Assembly: GCA_964490175.1 (NCBI GenBank)
Contig: CAZBAI010000005.1
Coordinates: 1 to 64,000, forward strand
Direction of reading: 5' to 3'
Length of the DNA stretch: 64,000 bases
Source: RGIG3077 sp964490175
Lineage (GTDB): Bacteria > Bacillota > Clostridia > Oscillospirales > Ruminococcaceae
Shown: positions 26,619 to 34,530 of the stretch, piece after piece
Position numbering within the stretch: the first letter of the stretch is position 1
How the letters are laid out: each line of letters begins with the position of its first letter
Notes under the pieces: model-generated
The model's input: the letters and a program-made list of their open reading frames with translations, nothing else
Database searches by the model: none
Told to the model about the DNA's origin: nothing
Program-made: the position numbers and the translations under genes

Positions 26619-27940
26619 TAAATGTCCCTTTTCAAATGCCCACAGCGTTCAATTTCCAATTGTAAAGCTTCGATTGAGCGCTGTGCAAGCATCATATATT
26701 TTTTCTTTTTATCCCGTATATTTTCTTCCAAAGGCGGCAAAATTCCCATATTTGCGCCCATTGGCTGAAAATCCGCAACGCTTTCACAGCTTATATATCC
26801 GCACAAAGCGCCTATCATACCGACCTTTGGACAGCGCAGCGGCGCAAGTTGCAGTTTTCTTCGTGCCATTGCAATTCCGGCTATTATGCCCGAAGCGGCT
26901 GATTCCATATATCCCTCAACGCCGGTAATCTGTCCGGCAAAATAGATATTTTGATTATTTTTCATCGAAAAATCGGAATTAAGTAATCTCGGAGAATCTA
27001 TAAAAGAATTGCGGTGCATAACGCCGTATCTGAAAAAATCGGCGTTTTCAAGTCCGGGAATCAGCGAAAACACACGTTTTTGCTCGCCGAATTTCAAATT
27101 TGTCTGAAATCCGACAAGATTAAACATTGTGCCGTTTTCATCCTCACGCCGAAGCTGCACAACGGCATACGGACGTTTGCCCGTGCGCTTGTCGATAAGT
27201 CCCACAGGTTTTAGCGGCCCGAAGCGCATTGTATCTTCACCGCGCTTTGCAAGCCTTTCAATCGGCATACATCCCTCATAAACCTTATAGCCGTCGCTTT
27301 TTTCAAAATCCTTTAATTGCGCCGTTTGAGCGTTTATCAGCTCGTTGTAAAAGCGCAGATATTCTTCCTTGTTCATAGGGCAGTTGATATAATCGCTCTC
27401 TCCCCTATCATAGCGTGAAGCAAAGAAAACCTTATCCGTATCAAGACTTTCATAGCTGACTATCGGTGCGGCGGCATCATAAAAGCTAAGGCTGCCGTTA
27501 CATATCGACTTTATATCCTGCGCCAACGCTTCGGAAGTTAAAGGACCTGTCGCTATAATCACATCGCCGTCGGGTATTGAATTGACCTCTTCGGATATAA
27601 AAGTGATTTTCGGATTGTTTTTGATTTTTTCCGTAATTTGGGCAGAAAATTTTTCTCTGTCAACAGCCAGCGCTCCGCCTGCGGCAACCGCACAGCGCTT
27701 AGCGCACGGCACAGTCAGTGAACCGAGCATTTCCATTTCGGCTTTCAAAAGCCCTGCGGCAGAATCAAGCCTTGAAGCTTTCAGCGAATTTGAACACACC
27801 AGCTCGGCAAAATTTTCATTTTTATGTGCAGGCGAAAATTTCTTCGGCTTCATGTCATAAAGCTCGACTTCAAGCCCATATTGTGCAAGCTGCCAAGCCG
27901 CCTCGCATCCTGCAAGTCCGGCGCCGATAACCTTAATCAT
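26618..27940 (-). CDS. trmFO: tRNA uracil-54 C5 methyltransferase, folate-dependent
   Basis: The product has 440 residues from ATG 27940, which overlaps the topA stop by eight bases. It starts MIKVIGAGLAGCEAAWQLA, an FAD-binding dinucleotide fold, with the TrmFO-specific FAELVCSNSLKA and, further on, GQITGVEGYMESAASG. It forms ribothymidine at position 54 of tRNA using methylenetetrahydrofolate. The topA-trmFO pair is a standard Firmicutes arrangement. Confidence 0.95.
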   Translation of the reverse strand: MIKVIGAGLAGCEAAWQLAQYGLEVELYDMKPKKFSPAHKNENFAELVCSNSLKASRLDSAAGLLKAEMEMLGSLTVPCAKRCAVAAGGALAVDREKFSAQITEKIKNNPKITFISEEVNSIPDGDVIIATGPLTSEALAQDIKSICNGSLSFYDAAAPIVSYESLDTDKVFFASRYDRGESDYINCPMNKEEYLRFYNELINAQTAQLKDFEKSDGYKVYEGCMPIERLAKRGEDTMRFGPLKPVGLIDKRTGKRPYAVVQLRREDENGTMFNLVGFQTNLKFGEQKRVFSLIPGLENADFFRYGVMHRNSFIDSPRLLNSDFSMKNNQNIYFAGQITGVEGYMESAASGIIAGIAMARRKLQLAPLRCPKVGMIGALCGYISCESVADFQPMGANMGILPPLEENIRDKKKKYMMLAQRSIEALQLEIERCGHLKRDI

Positions 27941-30020
27941 TGGCGTTAAGCGGCCTTTCAAATCCGCATTCGGCAGTTTCGCAAATCAGCTTGCCCGATT
28001 TTCCGCCCTTTTTGAACAAAGTTTTTCCGCATCTCGGGCATTTTTCGGCAGTCGGTGTATACCACGAAAGAAAATTACACTCCGGATACCCCTCGCAGCC
28101 GTAGAAACTTCTGCCCTTTTTGCTCTTTTTCAAAAGCAGCTTTTTGCCGCACACAGGGCACGACCCTTCTGCCTGATGAACGATTTTTTTGGTGAATTTA
28201 CATTCAGGGAAACCCGGGCACGCCAAAAACTTGCCGAACCTGCCGATTTTTATAACAAGATTACGTCCGCAAAGCTCACATTTCTCGTCGGTTTCCTCAT
28301 CGGGAACCTTAACCCTTACGCCGTCAAGGTCGGTTTCCGCTTTTTTAAGCGTTTTTTCAAAATCATCATAAAACACTTTCAAAGCGTCAACCCATTCCAT
28401 ATCGCCGTTTTCAACGCTGTCAAGGTCTTTTTCCATTTTCGCCGTAAATTTAGCATCGACAATATGCTTAAAATGGTCTTTCATAAGCTGCGTTGTTACT
28501 TCGCCCAATGCCGTAGGTTTCAGCGCTTTGCCGTCACGCTCGACATACATTCTCGAAATAATCGTGCTTATCGTAGGCGCATAGGTCGAAGGTCTGCCGA
28601 TTCCGTTTTCCTCCATCGCCTTTACAAGCGAATGCTCGGTATATCTCGACGGCGGCTGTGTAAAGTGTTGGTTTCCGCCGATTGACTTTACTTTGCAGAT
28701 ATCGCCGCTTTCCAGCTCGGGCAAAAAGTTTTTCTCTTTGGTTTCACCGTCAACGGCAGCCTCATACAATACTGTAAAGCCGTCAAACTTAACAGCATAT
28801 CCGCTTGCTCTGAACATATATTCGCCGGCATTGATATCGGCAGATGTCGTATTGTGAACCGCATTTGCCATTTGGCTTGCGATAAATCTTTCCCAAATGA
28901 GCTTATAAAGCTTATATTGCTCAGATGAAAGGCTTGATTTCACACGCTCCGGCGTAAGCTCGGGAAGCGACGGTCTGATAGCCTCGTGAGCGTCCTGAAC
29001 GTTTTTCTTGGTTTTGTAAACACGTCTTGAGGGCGGCAGATACTGCTTTGAATAATTTTCAAGAATATATTTTTCCGCAGCTAAAGCGGCTTCGTCCGAG
29101 ATTCGCAAACTGTCGGTTCTCATATATGTTATAAGACCGACAGCACCCATTCCTTCAACTTCAACGCCCTCGTAAAGCTCCTGCGCAATGCGCATTGTGC
29201 GCTTAACCTGAAACCCGAGGCGAATCGACGCTTCCTGCTGCAAGGTCGAAGTGATAAACGGCGGCGCCGGTGATTTTCTCGCAGTGCCTTTCTTAACGTT
29301 GCCGACAATAAACTTTTCGTTTTCAAGTGCGCTCAAAACGGCATCGGCTTCTTCTTTTGAGTTTATTTCAAGTTTTTCGTTGTTTTTGCCGTAAAATTTT
29401 GCGTCAAACTGTTTTCTCGAAGAAGGTGCGGTAAGCTTGGCTTCAATCGTCCAATATTCCTGCGAAACAAAATTATTTCGCTCAATTTCCCTATCTACAA
29501 CAAGCCTTACGGCAACCGACTGCACTCTTCCCGCCGAAAGACCTCGCCTTACCTTTTTCCACAAAAACGGACTCAGCTTATATCCGACAATTCTGTCAAG
29601 AAGCCGCCGTGCCTGCTGTGCGTTTACAAGGTCAAGGTCAAGCTTTCTGGGATTTGCCATGCCGTTTTTGATTCCGCTTTGCGTAATTTCGTTAAAAGTA
29701 ACACGGTTATCCTCATCAAGATCCAGATTTAAAATCTGTGCAATGTGCCATGAAATCGCCTCGCCCTCACGGTCAGGGTCGGTTGCGAGATAAACCCTGT
29801 CACACTTTTTCGCACAGGATTTAAGCTCCTTTATAACGTCCTCTTTGCCGGGCATATCAACATATTTCGGCTCAAAATTTTTATCAAAATCAATACTCAT
29901 TTTTGATTTTTGAAGGTCACGAACGTGACCCTTTGAGGATACCACCTCATAGCCGCTGCCAAGATATTTTTTTATCGTCTTTACCTTGGTAGGCGACTCT
30001 ACTATAATCAAATCAGACAT
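27933..30020 (-). CDS. topA: DNA topoisomerase I
   Basis: The product has 695 residues from ATG 30020, chosen for the GGAGG nine bases upstream. The Toprim domain starts MSDLIIVESPTKVKTI with the metal motif DPDREGEA. The catalytic Tyr lies in VGLITYMRTDSLRIS (about residue 299). Three C-terminal zinc-finger units (four-Cys each) are visible in the last 120 residues. It relaxes negative supercoils by single-strand passage. It is flanked by dprA and trmFO, with overlaps on the trmFO side. Confidence 0.97.
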   Translation of the reverse strand: MSDLIIVESPTKVKTIKKYLGSGYEVVSSKGHVRDLQKSKMSIDFDKNFEPKYVDMPGKEDVIKELKSCAKKCDRVYLATDPDREGEAISWHIAQILNLDLDEDNRVTFNEITQSGIKNGMANPRKLDLDLVNAQQARRLLDRIVGYKLSPFLWKKVRRGLSAGRVQSVAVRLVVDREIERNNFVSQEYWTIEAKLTAPSSRKQFDAKFYGKNNEKLEINSKEEADAVLSALENEKFIVGNVKKGTARKSPAPPFITSTLQQEASIRLGFQVKRTMRIAQELYEGVEVEGMGAVGLITYMRTDSLRISDEAALAAEKYILENYSKQYLPPSRRVYKTKKNVQDAHEAIRPSLPELTPERVKSSLSSEQYKLYKLIWERFIASQMANAVHNTTSADINAGEYMFRASGYAVKFDGFTVLYEAAVDGETKEKNFLPELESGDICKVKSIGGNQHFTQPPSRYTEHSLVKAMEENGIGRPSTYAPTISTIISRMYVERDGKALKPTALGEVTTQLMKDHFKHIVDAKFTAKMEKDLDSVENGDMEWVDALKVFYDDFEKTLKKAETDLDGVRVKVPDEETDEKCELCGRNLVIKIGRFGKFLACPGFPECKFTKKIVHQAEGSCPVCGKKLLLKKSKKGRSFYGCEGYPECNFLSWYTPTAEKCPRCGKTLFKKGGKSGKLICETAECGFERPLNAND

Positions 30021-30043
30021 TTTGTCCTCCGTATTTTCTATCA

Positions 30044-31252
30044 TTAAAGTGTTTGGCTTATGCCGTAAACATTGCCGGCTTTGCTTTCGACAATGCCCGC
30101 AATTTCAAGCTCGGTTAAAATCAGAAACAGCCTTGCAGTTTCGATTCCGGTTTCAAAGCTAATTTCATCAACAATCATATCACGCTGTTTAAGCAATTTC
30201 ACAATAGCGCTTGAATCTTCGTCAAGCCCGTCAATATCGGGAAAATCCGGCGCTTCTTTGTGCCTTTGGGCGTCTTTTTCGGCATTATCGCTTTTTGCGG
30301 TATTTATATTTTCCGTATTTATATTTTTGTCGATGTTTAAAGACTTTGCTGTATTCAACGGTATCTTACTCAAATCCGGCACCGAATATTCCTCTAAAAT
30401 ATCCGCATACGAAAATGCGGCAATTGCACCGCTTTTCAAAAGCTTTATATTTCCGCCGTAATCCTTGTCGAAAATATCATGCGGCGGAACGCAGAAAACA
30501 TCACGTCCCTGCTCGGCGGCAAGATTTGCCGTAACAAGCGAACCGCTGTTTTCGCCCGCCTGAATAACAAGGCTTGAAGCGCACATACCGGAAATAATAC
30601 GGTTTCTATGTGGAAAGCACCATGCTTCCGGCGGTGACTGCGGTATAAATTCACTTACAATAAGCCCACGCTTTATAAATTTTTCTCTGAAATTAAAATT
30701 CTCTTTCGGATAAGGGTAATCCAATCCGCAGCCGATTACGGCAATTGAAAACCCACCTGCTTTAAGCGCCGAAGTGTGCGATACCGAATCAATTCCCAAA
30801 GCAAATCCGCTGACAATAACATATTTGTTTAATGCAAGTGAGCTGCAAAAGCTCTTTGCAACTTCAACGCTGTATTTTGAGGGTTTTCTCGTTCCGACAA
30901 CCGCAATTTTCCTTTCCTTTGACAAAAGCTCGGTTCTGCCGTAGCAGTAAAGCACAAGCGGCGGATTATAAATCTGGCAAAGCGATTGCGGATAAAGATC
31001 ATCATAATAGGCTATAATTTCATATCCTTTATTGCGGCAATGCTCTATCACGGCGTGTGCCGATGAAAGCTCGGTTTCGGCAAGACGTTTTTCTTCCCTG
31101 GCGTCAAATCCTTTGAGAGTGCCGTTGCAATGCGCTTTATAAATATTCTCACAACCGCCGTATTCATCGATAATCTGCCAAAGCTTCGGCTTGCATGAGC
31201 GAAGCGCCATGGACAACCAAACGTCATAAACAATTTTTTCGTTATCAAGCAT
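30044..31252 (-). CDS. dprA: DNA processing protein DprA
   Basis: The product has 402 residues from ATG 31252, which overlaps the upstream methyltransferase stop by eight bases and follows AAAGGACGGG. The Rossmann-like core has VGTRKPSKYS, SGFALGIDSVSH, VIGCGLDYPYPKEN and GSLVTANLAAEQGRDVFCVP. DprA loads RecA on incoming single-stranded DNA in transformation. A hydrophilic linker (about 285-330) leads to a C-terminal winged-helix-like domain. No com genes are seen in this window. Confidence 0.95.
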   Translation of the reverse strand: MLDNEKIVYDVWLSMALRSCKPKLWQIIDEYGGCENIYKAHCNGTLKGFDAREEKRLAETELSSAHAVIEHCRNKGYEIIAYYDDLYPQSLCQIYNPPLVLYCYGRTELLSKERKIAVVGTRKPSKYSVEVAKSFCSSLALNKYVIVSGFALGIDSVSHTSALKAGGFSIAVIGCGLDYPYPKENFNFREKFIKRGLIVSEFIPQSPPEAWCFPHRNRIISGMCASSLVIQAGENSGSLVTANLAAEQGRDVFCVPPHDIFDKDYGGNIKLLKSGAIAAFSYADILEEYSVPDLSKIPLNTAKSLNIDKNINTENINTAKSDNAEKDAQRHKEAPDFPDIDGLDEDSSAIVKLLKQRDMIVDEISFETGIETARLFLILTELEIAGIVESKAGNVYGISQTL

Positions 31253-32051
31253 CTTGCCCGTCCTTTCCGCACAGCTCATAAAGCATAATTCCGGCAGCCA
31301 TTGCGGCATTGAGCGATTCAATCGTACCGTTCATACGAATTGTCAGCGCATCATCGCATTTTTCTATAACAGAGCTTTCAAGCCCGTTTCCCTCGTTTCC
31401 GATAAGCACGCAGGCTTTTTGAGGAAATTTAAATTTCGAAACATCGGCTGCCGAATTATCGGGCACTGCGGCATATGTGCAAACACCGTTATCACCAAGG
31501 GTTTTAAGCATTGCCTTAGGGTCTTTGTCCAAAATAAAATTCACCCTGAAAATCGAGCCCATTGTGGCTCGCACGCTTTTCGGCGAATAAACATCGCAGC
31601 AGTTTGAAAGAATCACCCCATCGGCGCCGAGTGCATCGGCACTGCGCATTATCATGCCGAGATTGCCGTTATCCTGTATATCGCACAGCATCAGATATTT
31701 TCCGTTTTTTGCCGAAAAATCTATATGATTATCAAGCATTTCGCAAACCGCAAAAGCGCCCTGCGGAGTTTGCGTTTGCGATATTTTTTCGCAAATATTT
31801 TGCGGAATTTCAAAAACGGGAACGCCGTCAAAATCATGCGCTGTCATTTCGGAAAGAGCCTTTTGCGTTGCAAGAACATACTTAATGGGTGCGCCGTTTC
31901 GGGCGGCGTCGGAAACAAGCCTTATTCCTTCCAACACAAAAAGCCCCTCACACATTCGCTGTTTTTTCGCCTTTGCCAAGGCGCAAAACTGCTTGATTCG
32001 GGGATTATCCTTTGATTGAATTGTGCCTGCGCACTTAAAGCCGTTGCTCAT
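31245..32051 (-). CDS. SpoU/TrmH-family RNA 2'-O-methyltransferase
   Basis: The product has 268 residues from ATG 32051; an in-frame TTG at 32078 is possible, but neither has a strong ribosome binding site. An N-terminal substrate-binding domain (FVLEGIRLVSDAA) precedes the SPOUT knot, with motifs LCDIQDNGNLGMIMRSADALG, VLIGNEGNGLE and IRMNGTIESLNAAMAAGIMLYE. It should methylate ribose in rRNA or tRNA; the exact target (RlmB- or TsnR-like) is not clear. The rplT gene lies upstream and dprA overlaps downstream. Confidence 0.9.
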   Translation of the reverse strand: MSNGFKCAGTIQSKDNPRIKQFCALAKAKKQRMCEGLFVLEGIRLVSDAARNGAPIKYVLATQKALSEMTAHDFDGVPVFEIPQNICEKISQTQTPQGAFAVCEMLDNHIDFSAKNGKYLMLCDIQDNGNLGMIMRSADALGADGVILSNCCDVYSPKSVRATMGSIFRVNFILDKDPKAMLKTLGDNGVCTYAAVPDNSAADVSKFKFPQKACVLIGNEGNGLESSVIEKCDDALTIRMNGTIESLNAAMAAGIMLYELCGKDGQDA

Positions 32052-32120
32052 TCTTTTTAACAAAAACCGTTTTTGCAAATTATTGCAAACGCCGATTTCC
32101 TTTCATCAATAAAAACAGTG

Positions 32121-32162
32121 AAAAAAGCGTTTATGCCTTCCCGACATATATCGAAAAGGCAT
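32121..32162 (-). terminator. Terminator after infC-rpmI-rplT
   Basis: ATGCCTT/AAGGCAT (32133-32139 and 32156-32162) forms a stem. On the minus strand it is followed by a short spacer and TTTTTT. Confidence 0.55.
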
Positions 32163-32174
32163 TTTAAAGCATAA

Positions 32175-32531
32175 TTATTTAAGAGCCGCCTTAGCCTGCT
32201 CGGCGATTGCCGCAAAACCGGCAGCGTCGTTAATGGCAATTTCGGAAAGCATTTTTCTGTTAAGCGTAATGCCTGCCTTTTTAACGCCGTTCATAAATGT
32301 CGAATAATTCATACCGTTGATTTTAGCCGCAGCGGAGATTCTGGTAATCCAAAGTCTTCTGAAATCTCTCTTCTTGTGCTTACGTCCGATATATGCATAA
32401 TTGCCGCTCTTCATAACAGCCTGCTTGGCCATCTTGAAGTGCTTGCTCTTTGAGCCCCAATAGCCCTTAGCTTGTTTTAAGATTTTATTTCTTCTCTTTT
32501 TGGTCATCATTGCGCCCTTAATACGAGCCAT
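32175..32531 (-). CDS. rplT: 50S ribosomal protein L20
   Basis: This 118-residue, very basic protein starts MARIKGAMMTKKRRNKILK, with GYWGSKSKHFKMAKQAV, the L20 pattern. L20 is needed early in 50S assembly and in Firmicutes represses its own operon through the leader RNA. It is the third gene of infC-rpmI-rplT. Confidence 0.98.
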   Translation of the reverse strand: MARIKGAMMTKKRRNKILKQAKGYWGSKSKHFKMAKQAVMKSGNYAYIGRKHKKRDFRRLWITRISAAAKINGMNYSTFMNGVKKAGITLNRKMLSEIAINDAAGFAAIAEQAKAALK

Positions 32532-32560
32532 AATGTATTACCTCCTTTATGTTTAGTCGA

Positions 32561-32764
32561 TTATTTGTAAGGAATAAGCTTCTTTACTGTGGGCGCATTT
32601 GCGTCGCCTGCAAAGCCTGCAACTCTTGCGATTCTTTTACGCTTGGTATCCTTCTGCGTAAGTCTGTGCCTTTTGTTTGTGTGCTGGTACTTAACTTTTC
32701 CGTTCTTTGTAACGATAAAGCGCTTCTTAGCACCGGAATGTGACTTTACTTTAACCTTAGCCAT
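32561..32764 (-). CDS. rpmI: 50S ribosomal protein L35
   Basis: This 67-residue basic protein reads MAKVKVKSHSGAKKRFIVT and has an HTNKRHRLTQKDTKRKR stretch, the L35 pattern. It sits between infC and rplT in the standard order, with 20 to 30 base gaps. Confidence 0.98.
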   Translation of the reverse strand: MAKVKVKSHSGAKKRFIVTKNGKVKYQHTNKRHRLTQKDTKRKRIARVAGFAGDANAPTVKKLIPYK

Positions 32765-32784
32765 TATTATTCCTCCTTGGTAAT

Positions 32785-33315
32785 TTATTGTTTTTTGGGA
32801 ACAACAAACATTACAATGCTGCGTCCCTCCATTTTGGCAGGCTTATCGACCGTGCCCGCTTCTGCGCAGGCTTCTTTAAAGCGTTCAAGCAATTCTTCTC
32901 CCAAATGGGGATGAGCAATCGCACGCTTGCGGAACCTCACGGAAACCTTGATCTTATCACCCGACTTCAAAAACTTGATTGCCTGATTGACCTTTGTGTT
33001 AAAATCGTTGGTATCGATAGTGGAAAACATTCTGATTTCCTTTATTTCGACAACCTTTTGATTTTTTCTGGCTTCCTTTTCACGCTTTGCTTTTTCAAAG
33101 CAAAATTTTCCGTAATCCATAATCTTGCAGACCGGCGGGGTTGCCATCGGAGCAATCTTGACAAGGTCAAGATCCTTTTCTTCTGCAAGTGCCAAAGCAC
33201 GGCTTGCGGACATTATCCCGAGCTGTTCGCCGTCGGGACCGACAACACGCAATTCCCTGTCACGGATTTCTTCGTTGATTTGAAGCTCCTTGTTGCTGTC
33301 TTTTACGCTGCTTAT
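32785..33315 (-). CDS. infC: Translation initiation factor IF-3
   Basis: From an ATA codon at 33315 the protein has 176 residues. It has the IF-3 N-terminal domain (INEEIRDRELRVVGPDGEQLG), a linker and the C-terminal domain (KIKVSVRFRKRAIAHPHLGEELL). The start is set by GGAGG at 33325-33329, nine bases upstream of ATA; there is no ATG nearby in frame, and the longer open frame from 33396 lacks homology and a ribosome binding site. Non-ATG starts (AUU, AUA) are known for infC because IF-3 itself rejects them, giving autoregulation. Confidence 0.95.
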   Translation of the reverse strand: MSSVKDSNKELQINEEIRDRELRVVGPDGEQLGIMSASRALALAEEKDLDLVKIAPMATPPVCKIMDYGKFCFEKAKREKEARKNQKVVEIKEIRMFSTIDTNDFNTKVNQAIKFLKSGDKIKVSVRFRKRAIAHPHLGEELLERFKEACAEAGTVDKPAKMEGRSIVMFVVPKKQ

Positions 33316-33366
33316 GTTAAAGCACCTCCGGTTGATAAATTTTCGGCAAAAATCTGCCGCAAATGC

Positions 33367-33400
33367 CAAAACGGGTGCAGAACGCAAATTCCGCACCCGT
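33367..33400 (-). promoter_or_regulatory. infC operon leader hairpin (attenuator candidate)
   Basis: In the roughly 190-nt leader, ACGGGTGC (33393-33400 on the minus strand) pairs with GCACCCGT (33371-33378), extended inward by GGAA/TTCT, and is followed by four T residues. The place fits the L20-responsive leader known from other Firmicutes, but the sequence alone does not prove that class. Confidence 0.5.
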
Positions 33401-33510
33401 ACAAAATCAAAATAATATATAAATCATTTTGCATAAAGGTATTAACCGTTGCCGGACAAAATAGCTGCGACGGTGAGAACGGAACTGTTCTGCTTTGTTT
33501 TACTCTGTAT

Positions 33511-33539
33511 AGTATAAACCTGTTTTTCTTTTTTGTCAA
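33511..33539 (-). promoter_or_regulatory. Promoter of infC-rpmI-rplT
   Basis: On the minus strand TTGACA (33534-33539), a 17-base spacer and TATACT (33511-33516). Confidence 0.85.
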
Positions 33540-33557
33540 GCACTTTTTTTAAAAAAA

Positions 33558-34028
33558 TCAAATTTTCACTGTCTGCGGTAAAATGCCCACTTCGTTTTCA
33601 AGTTTTTTGAGCATTTTGTTCAAATATTCAAGCTTAAAAACCGTCTGCGGCGACAAAAAGCATTCGGCAATTTCGGCTTCGCTGTGCGAAAGTTCTCCGC
33701 TGCCGTGAAGAATATCGAAAAATTCATTCAAAACACTGTGTCTTTTCAGCAAATAAGCCGCCTTGCACCGCCCTTTTTCCGTCAAATATACCGTATTGCG
33801 CCCCTCACGCAATACAAGTCCCGCTTCAACCAGCTCCTGCAATGCGTTTTTAAGCGCCGTTTCCGATACTTTAAGCTTTTTCACAAGCTCTGCGACCTTG
33901 ATCCTTTCGTTTTCCTCAATATACATTTTGTATATCATCTCAAGGCATTTTTCACGAAAAACGTTTTCCTTTTTGATATTCCTATCTCGCTGTATACAGC
34001 AGTTTTCGGCAAATAAATCCTCTGCCAT
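33558..34028 (-). CDS. DtxR-family metal-dependent repressor
   Basis: The product has 156 residues from ATG 34028, with GGAG five bases upstream. An N-terminal winged helix (KVAELVKKLKVSETALKNALQELVEAGLV) precedes LTEKGRCKAAYLLKRHSVLNEFF and HSEAEIAECFLS, the DtxR/MntR dimerisation and metal-binding pattern. It is divergent from feoAB, 241 bases away start to start, so it probably senses Fe(II) or Mn(II) and controls ferrous iron uptake. The C-terminal SH3-like domain is absent. Confidence 0.8.
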   Translation of the reverse strand: MAEDLFAENCCIQRDRNIKKENVFREKCLEMIYKMYIEENERIKVAELVKKLKVSETALKNALQELVEAGLVLREGRNTVYLTEKGRCKAAYLLKRHSVLNEFFDILHGSGELSHSEAEIAECFLSPQTVFKLEYLNKMLKKLENEVGILPQTVKI

Positions 34029-34136
34029 GCAATCTCCGTCCCTTCGCAATATAACTGACTGAAATCCTCTGCGGCATTTTGCATTTGCACTGCATTTGCA
34101 AAAAGCGCTTTGTGTAAGATTTTAACTTTAACCAAT

Positions 34137-34147
34137 CACCTTAGGTG
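34137..34147. promoter_or_regulatory. Possible metal-regulator operator
   Basis: CACCT-T-AGGTG is an 11-base palindrome midway between the divergent DtxR-type gene and feoA. The position suits an operator, and the half-site AGGTG is near known DtxR-type sites, but the assignment is a guess. Confidence 0.3.
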
Positions 34148-34269
34148 CGCATTCACATTATATCAGTAACCGCATGGCGGATTTTGTCATATATTAGCTT
34201 TGAGAAAACATTTTTAAGCTTTGCGCAAACGCATTTTAAATCACGCAAAAAAGGAGAAGCCCGAAAAAT

Positions 34270-34530
34270 ATGAAGCATTCAAATCAGATTCCGCTTTGCC
34301 GGCTTGATATCGGAGAATGCGGCGAAATCACCGCAGTTTGCATTGAAAACGAAAAATGCAGACGCCTAACGCAGCTCGGCGTTATCGAGGGCAGTACAAT
34401 AAGCAAGGTACTGTGCAGTCCGCTCGGCGACCCGTGTGCATATTTTGTGCACGGAAGCCTTATCGCCATAAGAAAAAACGATGCGCAAAAAATTTTTGTG
34501 CGCTTACATACAAACGGAGAACAAATATGA
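34270..34530 (+). CDS. feoA: FeoA, ferrous iron transport accessory protein
   Basis: This 86-residue SH3-like protein starts with a polar segment and has CRRLTQLGVIEGSTI and GDPCAYFVHGSLIAIRKNDAQKIFV, the FeoA pattern. FeoA is a cytoplasmic partner needed for FeoB activity. GGAG lies about a dozen bases before the ATG. It overlaps feoB by four bases (ATGA). Confidence 0.93.
   Translation: MKHSNQIPLCRLDIGECGEITAVCIENEKCRRLTQLGVIEGSTISKVLCSPLGDPCAYFVHGSLIAIRKNDAQKIFVRLHTNGEQI

Noticed and set aside
33316..33396. A longer IF-3 with 27 extra N-terminal residues
   Set aside because: The extra residues do not match IF-3, and GGAGG points to the ATA at 33315.
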